Made by a program: the position numbers and the translations under genes | Shown here: positions 58,648 through 63,844 of the stretch, in pieces | How the letters are laid out: the number at the start of each line of letters is the position of its first letter | How positions within the stretch are numbered: position 1 is the first letter of the stretch | Assembly (NCBI GenBank): GCA_902799705.1 | Contig: CADCBP010000008.1 | Span: forward strand, 1-63,844 | Length of the DNA stretch: 63,844 nt | Reading direction: 5' to 3' | Source: an uncultured Bacteroidales bacterium | Lineage (GTDB): Bacteria; Bacteroidota; Bacteroidia; Bacteroidales; Paludibacteraceae | Notes under the pieces: model-generated | The model's database searches: none | Told to the model about the DNA's origin: nothing | Seen by the model: only the letters and a program-made list of their open reading frames with translations

Positions 58648-59577
58648 TTAATTTGCTTTTTCATATTCATCCAGCGCTTCGTTCATCAGGCGTTTGCCGT
58701 CCGCAATAATCTCCTCCGCTTTGTCGAAGTCGAAGGTGTTGTATGCATACTGCCGCATGACGGAATGTACGTCCGGCGGGGTGAGTTGCAGCGAGAGTAG
58801 GGTGTTCTGCTGGATTTGGATGTCGCTCATTCGGTCAAGCAGCGAGACGAAACTCACTTTACGACCCAAGTCCTTTGCACGTTGCTCCAGGATATGATCG
58901 ACCCTTCTGCCCAACAGACGTAACTGTTGTTCCCAGGATTTAGGAACAGGAATGCCGCTCTTCTTCACTTCCGCTAACTTCCCCTCTACATCTATCGGTT
59001 CATACACTTCCTCTATCGGCATGCTGTCTTTGCCGCTGATATCAGCCGCTACAAGGATGTCACCGGGGGTGCGCTCTACCACGTGCAAGGGCAACGGATT
59101 AAGAATGCCGCCGTCTATCAGTAACTGTTGACCGATCTGCACGGGTTTGAAGAACAACGGAATGCTGATAGATGCGCGCACTGCTTCAAACAGGCTTCCA
59201 GTACGGAACAGCACCTCGTCAGAATGAATCATATCCGTTGCTACAATCGTGCATGGTATATTCAGACTCTCGATAGGCCTGTCCGGCACTACTTTTTCCA
59301 ATTCCTTGATGATGCGTTCTCCTTTGACAAGCGAGTTCCCGCTAAGCAGGTTGATATCCATCATGCGGAGTATTAGCTGCTTGTCAACGCTTAAGAACCA
59401 CTCTTTGGCCTCTTTCAGTTGTCCTGCAGCGTACATACCGGCGATGATAGAGCCCATTGAGCAACCGGCTATACTTGTGATGGTATAACCCCGTTCCTCA
59501 AGCGTCTCTATCGCTCCGATATGCGCTAATCCGCGTGCGCCTCCGGAACCCAAAACCAGTGCTACGTTCTTTCCCAT
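58648..59577 (-). CDS. Patatin-like phospholipase (RssA/NTE type)
   Basis: A 309-residue lipid acyl hydrolase. The oxyanion loop is GSGGARG (10-16), the nucleophile Ser40 is in AGCSMGSII, and the catalytic Asp is in LLIDGGILNPLP (about 155). No signal peptide is seen, so it is cytoplasmic or membrane-associated, unlike the longer outer-membrane PlpD-type proteins. It could release fatty acids from phospholipids for the nearby acyl-CoA synthetases. It lies 12 bp after gcvT and just before the TetR gene. Confidence 0.9.
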   Translation of the reverse strand: MGKNVALVLGSGGARGLAHIGAIETLEERGYTITSIAGCSMGSIIAGMYAAGQLKEAKEWFLSVDKQLILRMMDINLLSGNSLVKGERIIKELEKVVPDRPIESLNIPCTIVATDMIHSDEVLFRTGSLFEAVRASISIPLFFKPVQIGQQLLIDGGILNPLPLHVVERTPGDILVAADISGKDSMPIEEVYEPIDVEGKLAEVKKSGIPVPKSWEQQLRLLGRRVDHILEQRAKDLGRKVSFVSLLDRMSDIQIQQNTLLSLQLTPPDVHSVMRQYAYNTFDFDKAEEIIADGKRLMNEALDEYEKAN

Positions 59578-59589
59578 GCCTCTAATCCC

Positions 59590-60675
59590 CTAAACCTCCT
59601 TAGCCGGAATCAGTTTCTCGCGTATCCTGATGTAAATAATCTCACCTTTCTTGGCAAACTCGGTTTTTACGTATCCCATGCCGATACCTGTCTTGGTGTT
59701 CGGCAGCATGATGCCGGAAGTTACATTACCGATGGTGTTGCCGGCTTCGTCGCAGATCTCATAGCCGTTACGAGGAATGGCGCGTTCCAGGCACTCGAAA
59801 TGCACGAGTTTGCGTTTCACGCCTTCAGCTTTCTGCTTCTTCAGGAAATCGCGGTCGATGAACTCTTTTGCGTCCAGTTTGGTAATCCATCCTAATCCGG
59901 CTTCAAGCGGCGAAGTGGTGTCGTCGATGTCATGGCCGTACAAACAGTACCATTTCTCCAGGCGCAAGCTGTCGCGTGCGCCCAAACCGATAGGTGCGAG
60001 GCCGAAAGGCTTGCCTACTTCGAACAACGCATCCCATATCTGCTTGCCTTTCTCGGCAGGGAAGTACAACTCAAAACCGCCGGCACCGGTGTAGCCTGTA
60101 TTACTGAGAATGACACCCGGAACACCCGCAAAACTCCATTCGCGGAAAGCGTAGTAGTCGATTGACTTCAAATCAGCGTCCGTCAGAAGTTGTAAGAGTT
60201 CCACTGCTTTCGGACCCTGAACGGCCAGTTGGCCGTAACGCTCGGAGGCGTTCTCAAGGGATACATCGCTGAACTCAGGATGTTCGTTTTTGATTGTATT
60301 GACCCATGCCCAGTCTTTATCGATATTGCCGGCATTGACCACCATGAGATATTTTGTCGTGGAGTATTTATAGATGATCAGGTCATCTACGATGCCCCCT
60401 TTGCCGTTCGGCATGCAGGTGTATTGTGCCTTGCCGGCAGCTATCACCGACAGGTCGTTGGTGGTGATATATTGCAGGAAATCCAGGGCTTTCTCGCCTT
60501 TTACCCAGAACTCGCCCATGTGACTTACATCGAACACACCGACGCCTTCACGAACGATCATGTGCTCTTGGTTGATACCCGTAGGGTACTGGATAGGCAT
60601 GTTAAAGCCTGCAAACTCTGCCATCTTTGCGCCTAACGCAATGTGAATGTCTGTAAACGGAGTTGTTTTTAACAT
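59590..60675 (-). CDS. gcvT: Aminomethyltransferase, glycine cleavage T-protein
   Basis: Transfers the C1 unit from lipoyl-GcvH to tetrahydrofolate and releases ammonia. The 361-residue product has the N-terminal block [31 protein letters not shown] (about 50), the folate-site line [16 protein letters not shown] (about 190), [18 protein letters not shown] and the C-terminal [16 protein letters not shown]. Length is standard. gcvP lies at the other end of the window, so the glycine cleavage genes are not clustered. A CGGTATTC octamer tract lies just before the start. Confidence 0.96.
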   Translation of the reverse strand: MLKTTPFTDIHIALGAKMAEFAGFNMPIQYPTGINQEHMIVREGVGVFDVSHMGEFWVKGEKALDFLQYITTNDLSVIAAGKAQYTCMPNGKGGIVDDLIIYKYSTTKYLMVVNAGNIDKDWAWVNTIKNEHPEFSDVSLENASERYGQLAVQGPKAVELLQLLTDADLKSIDYYAFREWSFAGVPGVILSNTGYTGAGGFELYFPAEKGKQIWDALFEVGKPFGLAPIGLGARDSLRLEKWYCLYGHDIDDTTSPLEAGLGWITKLDAKEFIDRDFLKKQKAEGVKRKLVHFECLERAIPRNGYEICDEAGNTIGNVTSGIMLPNTKTGIGMGYVKTEFAKKGEIIYIRIREKLIPAKEV

Positions 60676-60692
60676 AGTATTTATTTTTTTGT

Positions 60693-60726
60693 CGGTATCC
60701 CGGTATATCGGTATTCCGGTATTCCG
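60693..60726 (-). repeat. Octamer repeat CGGTATTC
   Basis: Four units (CGGTATCC, CGGTATAT, CGGTATTC, CGGTATTC) plus CG between the pepT stop (60730) and the gcvT start (60675). Related to the CCGTAATA units before murB. Confidence 0.9.
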
Positions 60727-60729
60727 AAT

Positions 60730-61908
60730 TTATTTAACTCTTTTAACTATCTCAAGAATGACATCTTTGGCAGCCTCAAGAGACTTGATTGGCAGATACT
60801 CATAGCGGCTGTGGAAGTTCTCGCCTCCGGCGAAGATATTCGGGCAGGGCAGTCCTTCGAACGAAAGCCGTGCGCCGTCTGTGCCGCCACGGATAGGTTT
60901 GACGTTTGGTGTCACGCCTACTGCTGTCATGGCTTCTTTGGCGAGGTCGATGATGTGCATCACGGGTTCGATCTTCTCGCGCATGTTGTAATACTGATCG
61001 CGTATGTCGATCTCCACGGTTCCTTCACCGAACTCGCGGTTGACCTTGCGCACGAGATGTTCCAACTCGTGTTTGCGGCTCTCGAAGCGCGCACGGTCAT
61101 GGTCGCGGATGATATAGTTGAGCGTCGTCTCTTCCACCGTGCCGTTCATGCCGACCAGGTGATAGAATCCCTCGTAGCCCTGCGTATGTTCCGGTGTCTC
61201 CCAACGCGGCAGCATGACTGCCAACTGGTAGGCGATGCGCATCGAGTTGACCATCTTGTGATAGCCGTAACCCGGGTGAACATTCAGACCGTGAACTTTG
61301 ATCTTGCATGCCGCGGCATTGAAGTTCTCAAACTCCAACTCGCCGATGGCACCGCCGTCCATCGTATAGGCGAAGTCCGCGCCGAAAGCCTTCACGTCGA
61401 AATGGTCGGCTCCTTGACCGATCTCTTCGTCCGGCGTGAAGCCGATACGAACCTTGCCGTGCTTGATTTCGGGGTGCTGTATCAGGTACTCCATCGCCGT
61501 CACGATCTCTGCAATGCCGGCTTTGTCGTCAGCGCCGAGCAGGGTAGTGGTGTCCGTCACGATGACGTCCTGACCTGCGTAGCGCGCATCGATATAGTCG
61601 CGCTCCTCGGCCTTGACTATCGAGGCCTTCACATGTTTGCCGCTCGCGTCAGGAGACGTGTCCATGTGGGCGATAAAACCGACGACTGGTATCTGACTGC
61701 TGACTTCTGACGGCTGATTGCTTTCCAACGTTGCCATGATATACCCATTGGAATCGAGGGAAACGTTGGTCAAACCGATTCCCTTCAGTTCATCGGCTAA
61801 GTACCGCGCAAACTCCATCTGTCCGGGCGTGGAAGGCGTCATGCCTGTGTTCTCATCGCTCGTCGTGCAGAATGAGACGTACTTCAAAAATCGTTCTACT
61901 ATATCCAT
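60730..61908 (-). CDS. pepT: Peptidase T (tripeptidase) with heptamer-coded loop
   Basis: A zinc aminotripeptidase of family M20. The 392-residue product has the metal His in [15 protein letters not shown] (about 80), Asp in [14 protein letters not shown] (about 140), the catalytic Glu pair in [15 protein letters not shown] (about 175) and [17 protein letters not shown] near the end. Before the first metal site the residues [10 protein letters not shown] (about 63-72) are encoded by heptamers of the [A/G]TCAG[A/C][A/C] family, in place of a variable loop of E. coli PepT. Start [11 protein letters not shown] is standard. Confidence 0.95.
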   Translation of the reverse strand: MDIVERFLKYVSFCTTSDENTGMTPSTPGQMEFARYLADELKGIGLTNVSLDSNGYIMATLESNQPSEVSSQIPVVGFIAHMDTSPDASGKHVKASIVKAEERDYIDARYAGQDVIVTDTTTLLGADDKAGIAEIVTAMEYLIQHPEIKHGKVRIGFTPDEEIGQGADHFDVKAFGADFAYTMDGGAIGELEFENFNAAACKIKVHGLNVHPGYGYHKMVNSMRIAYQLAVMLPRWETPEHTQGYEGFYHLVGMNGTVEETTLNYIIRDHDRARFESRKHELEHLVRKVNREFGEGTVEIDIRDQYYNMREKIEPVMHIIDLAKEAMTAVGVTPNVKPIRGGTDGARLSFEGLPCPNIFAGGENFHSRYEYLPIKSLEAAKDVILEIVKRVK

Positions 61909-61953
61909 AGCTGCGATAACTCACTTCCATTTACGGAAGGTTATGGGTTAGGC

Positions 61954-62478
61954 TTATTTACCAAACAAAGAGAGGAGTGAACCGATGGATGTAGCGTACT
62001 GGGCAGCGGTGTTGGCATACGAAGCAGCCGAACTGGCACCTTCCTGTACTTTCGTCGTAGCGTTTTGTACGGTCTCGTTGCTCTTGACCATCTCTACGAG
62101 GCTGTTTGTTACGGTCTCCACGTTGTTCTGAGTTACCAGCCCCAGCGACGAAGCGATCATGCCTTTACCGAACTCCTTCAGGTACGTCTTGTCTTTGTAG
62201 TTCTCTTTCAGACCCTCGCAGTTTGCAACGAGTGTGACGGTGTTCAGGATGTTCTGCATGTTTTTGTAGTCGTACTTGCCGTCCGCTTTGTACTGCGCAT
62301 ACAATGCCTGTATGGCATTTCCTGCTCCTTGACCGGCACTGCTGGCTGCGTTGCCGCTCTGAACCGTCTTCTGACTGCTGACAGTTGATTGCTGATTACT
62401 ACTGTTACTCGTGCTGTTCTGCATAAAGCCGCAACCTGCCATCATGATAGCGGTTGCAAAAAGAATGATTTTTTTCAT
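61954..62478 (-). CDS. Lipoprotein of unknown function with repeat-coded linker
   Basis: A 174-residue lipoprotein: MKKIILFATAIMMAGC gives a lipobox cysteine at position 16. The next 30 residues are a Ser/Asn/Gln linker (STSNSSNQQSTVSSQKTV) encoded partly by the same heptamers as in nadD and pepT. A helical domain follows (about 55-150: NAIQALYAQYKADGKYDYKN, NCEGLKENYKDKTYLKEFGK) and an Ala/Ser-rich end. It resembles a Bacteroidales lipoprotein family seen only as hypothetical; I do not recognise a function. It lies between the hydroxyacid dehydrogenase and pepT. Confidence 0.8.
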   Translation of the reverse strand: MKKIILFATAIMMAGCGFMQNSTSNSSNQQSTVSSQKTVQSGNAASSAGQGAGNAIQALYAQYKADGKYDYKNMQNILNTVTLVANCEGLKENYKDKTYLKEFGKGMIASSLGLVTQNNVETVTNSLVEMVKSNETVQNATTKVQEGASSAASYANTAAQYATSIGSLLSLFGK

Positions 62479-62512
62479 ATTATCTGAATTTTAAAATTTT
62501 AAATATCCAATC

Positions 62513-63478
62513 TCAAATAACCACATTCATATCCTCTGTCCGTCCTTCGGCAAAGGCAATGATATTGTCTGTCACGTTCTCGCACATGGCGATGCGGCCT
62601 TCCCACGTGCCTGTTCCCGTGTGAGGGGATAAAACGACGTTCGGCAGGCTTAGCAATTTAGGACTTATCTGCGGCTCGTTTTCATACACATCAAGTGCCG
62701 CGCCGGCGATGATGCCGCTCTTGAGCGCTTCTATCAATGCAGCCTCATCTACATGCGCGCCGCGCGCAGTGTTGATAAGGAATGCCGTGCGTTTCATCAT
62801 GCCCAACTCCGGTTTGCCGATGATATGATGCACGTCCGGCGTGTAGGGTAGGTTCAAACTCAGGAAATCGCTGTCCTGCAGCAAGGTTTGAAAATCCACG
62901 TATTCCGCGCGAACATCCTCTAATCCCCTAATTCTCTCATCCTCTAAACGGTGACGATTATGATAGATAATTTTCATGCCGCTGGCTGCCGCTCTGCGGG
63001 CAAGGGCCTGGCCGATACGGCCCATTCCCAAGATACCTATGGTCTTGCCGTACAGCGAGTGACTGAGGTTGTTCATTACCGCCATAGGCTGTCCTGTGTT
63101 GTTGCGGATAGCGCGGTCGAACTCGCTCACACGTCTTGCGACATCGATCATCAGCGCAAATGCCAGTTCCGCTGTCGGTTCAATCACCGGTTGAGGGGTG
63201 TTCGTCACACGGATACCTCGTTCGCGGCAGGTGTCCAAGTCTATATTGTTGAACCCGGCTCCGAAATTGGCAATCAACCGCAAGTTCGGCATCGACTCAA
63301 TCAGTTCCCGCGGCACTTTGTAGTCGAACGTACTAACCAATATTTCTGCCTCCGTCCACCCGGCATTGTTAGTAGATAAATCGCAAATGACCAAGGGTAA
63401 ATGACAAAAGCCCCGTTCCACGAGGCGTTTAAATCCTTCTTCCGGTAATATGGTTGTGAATGCGATTCTCAATGCCAT
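62513..63478 (-). CDS. D-2-hydroxyacid dehydrogenase
   Basis: A 321-residue NAD(P)-dependent oxidoreductase of the glyoxylate/hydroxypyruvate reductase type. The cofactor loop is GILGMGRIGQALARR (about 150), the catalytic Arg is in INTARGAHVDE (about 235), Glu in DVYENEP (about 263) and His in LSPHTGTGTWEG (about 283). Near residue 185, the loop LEDERIRGLED between NRHR and EYVDF is encoded by octamers related to TTAGAGGA. The substrate (glyoxylate, hydroxypyruvate or another 2-keto acid) is not clear. First gene of a run down to the TetR gene. Confidence 0.91.
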   Translation of the reverse strand: MALRIAFTTILPEEGFKRLVERGFCHLPLVICDLSTNNAGWTEAEILVSTFDYKVPRELIESMPNLRLIANFGAGFNNIDLDTCRERGIRVTNTPQPVIEPTAELAFALMIDVARRVSEFDRAIRNNTGQPMAVMNNLSHSLYGKTIGILGMGRIGQALARRAAASGMKIIYHNRHRLEDERIRGLEDVRAEYVDFQTLLQDSDFLSLNLPYTPDVHHIIGKPELGMMKRTAFLINTARGAHVDEAALIEALKSGIIAGAALDVYENEPQISPKLLSLPNVVLSPHTGTGTWEGRIAMCENVTDNIIAFAEGRTEDMNVVI

Positions 63479-63526
63479 AACGTAGCGATTAACTCAGTTT
63501 CCCTGTTTCACACACTTTTGCGGCTG

Positions 63527-63558
63527 CAAAGTTACAAAATAAATTTGACATGTGCAAA
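63527..63558 (-). promoter_or_regulatory. Promoter of the hydroxyacid dehydrogenase operon
   Basis: Minus strand: TTTG (63558-63555), 20-bp spacer, TAACTTTG (63534-63527). The ATG is at 63478. Confidence 0.74.
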
Positions 63559-63685
63559 CGCGCGCGCATTTTTCTTTATTTTATAGTACTTTTTCCTTTT
63601 TTATTACACCTAAAACTAAATAAAGCGCTGATGATCTTCATGTGATACGGAGCAGGCGGAGCTGACGCTCCTTGTCGGGTACGCA

Positions 63686-63835
63686 AACTCCGGCAACGGA
63701 GGTGCCGGACACAGGACACCGTGGGACGGAGGGAGAGGGAAGAACTCCGGCAACGGAGGTGCCGGACACAGGACACCGAGGGCAGATAAATCTCTCGCTC
63801 GCGGAACTCGCGAGCACAGGACACCGTGGGACGGA
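63686..63835. repeat. Repeat array with hairpins at the right edge
   Basis: A 36-bp unit beginning AACTCCGGCAACGGAGG occurs at 63686-63721 and 63743-63778, each holding a CTCCG-GCAA-CGGAG hairpin. A third, diverged copy at 63805-63835 has a different hairpin, CTCGCG-GAACT-CGCGAG, overlapping its start. The tail CACAGGACACCG occurs three times and GTGGGACGGA twice. Spacing is 57 and 62 bp. The array may continue outside the window. No promoter or gene is seen in 63559-63844. Confidence 0.8.
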
Positions 63836-63844
63836 AACTGAGGG

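Noticed and set aside
63686-63835. Possible CRISPR array or small protein with SCVRHLRCRS repeats
   Set aside because: Copies are imperfect and the intervening sequence is itself partly repeated; the minus-strand frame has no start signal or promoter.

Overview
The window is chromosomal DNA from a member of the Bacteroidales (phylum Bacteroidota). The evidence is the recurrent TTTG / 20-bp gap / TAnnTTTG promoter, the lack of Shine-Dalgarno leaders, the block FAH-family gene - porU - porV - ispF known from Porphyromonas, a Bacteroidota-type LptD, a RF2 without a frameshift site, and Bacteroidales-restricted families. No rRNA, prophage, IS element or CRISPR array was seen. Most genes are core housekeeping genes in tight co-directional operons. 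A type IX secretion surface sortase (PorU) with its partner PorV points to a lineage that still has T9SS. The exact family cannot be fixed from the sequence alone.

Layout. 1-5.4 kb: a gene fragment leaving the left edge, gcvP, two tandem YitT-type membrane proteins and tRNA-Ser(CGA). 5.6-8.0 kb (+): a DUF349 coiled-coil protein, ftsE, sufE. 7.9-14.6 kb (-): FAH-like protein, porU, porV, ispF, a small DUF3256-like protein and aroK. 14.7-19.9 kb (-): lptD, slyD, der. 20.1-23.2 kb: a Bro-N domain protein, a strongly structured 300-nt RNA or leader, an AT-rich glycosyltransferase and a second putative small RNA. 23.2-29.7 kb (+): mnmE, yicC, gmk, folC, prmA, an AlgI-like MBOAT. 29.7-34.05 kb (-): dnaE, nadD. 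34.1-42.8 kb (+): GH3-type adenylating enzyme, HAD hydrolase, acyltransferase, EamA transporter; then, from a separate promoter, a steroid 5-alpha-reductase homologue, an Old Yellow Enzyme, a short-chain dehydrogenase and a secreted DUF4832 protein. 42.8-48.7 kb (-): prfB, C1 peptidase, IMPACT protein, acyltransferase, coaD, S41 protease. 49.4-50.1 kb (-): a long-hairpin RNA leader and a Bor-like lipoprotein. 50.2-54.5 kb (+): nadE, murB, murA. 54.5-63.5 kb (-): hydroxyacid dehydrogenase, lipoprotein, pepT, gcvT, patatin, a TetR regulator and two acyl-CoA synthetases. The right edge enters a repeat array.

How genes work together. gcvP and gcvT are two parts of the glycine cleavage system, about 56 kb apart here. 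The TetR gene, the palindrome in the promoter next to it and the two acyl-CoA synthetases look like a self-contained fatty-acid regulon. The reductase/OYE/SDR trio matches the enzyme set known from gut Bacteroidales for reducing 3-oxo-delta-4 steroids and bile acids. PorU/PorV, LptD, MurA/MurB and several acyltransferases serve the envelope.

The most unusual feature is a set of short tandem repeats with 7- or 8-bp units. They fill many intergenic gaps, often ending at a start codon. They also form start codons, protein termini and in-frame loops of conserved enzymes (NadD, PepT, a hydroxyacid dehydrogenase, YicC, AlgI). Three putative structured RNAs and a conserved palindrome overlapping the -7 promoter element are the other main points of interest.
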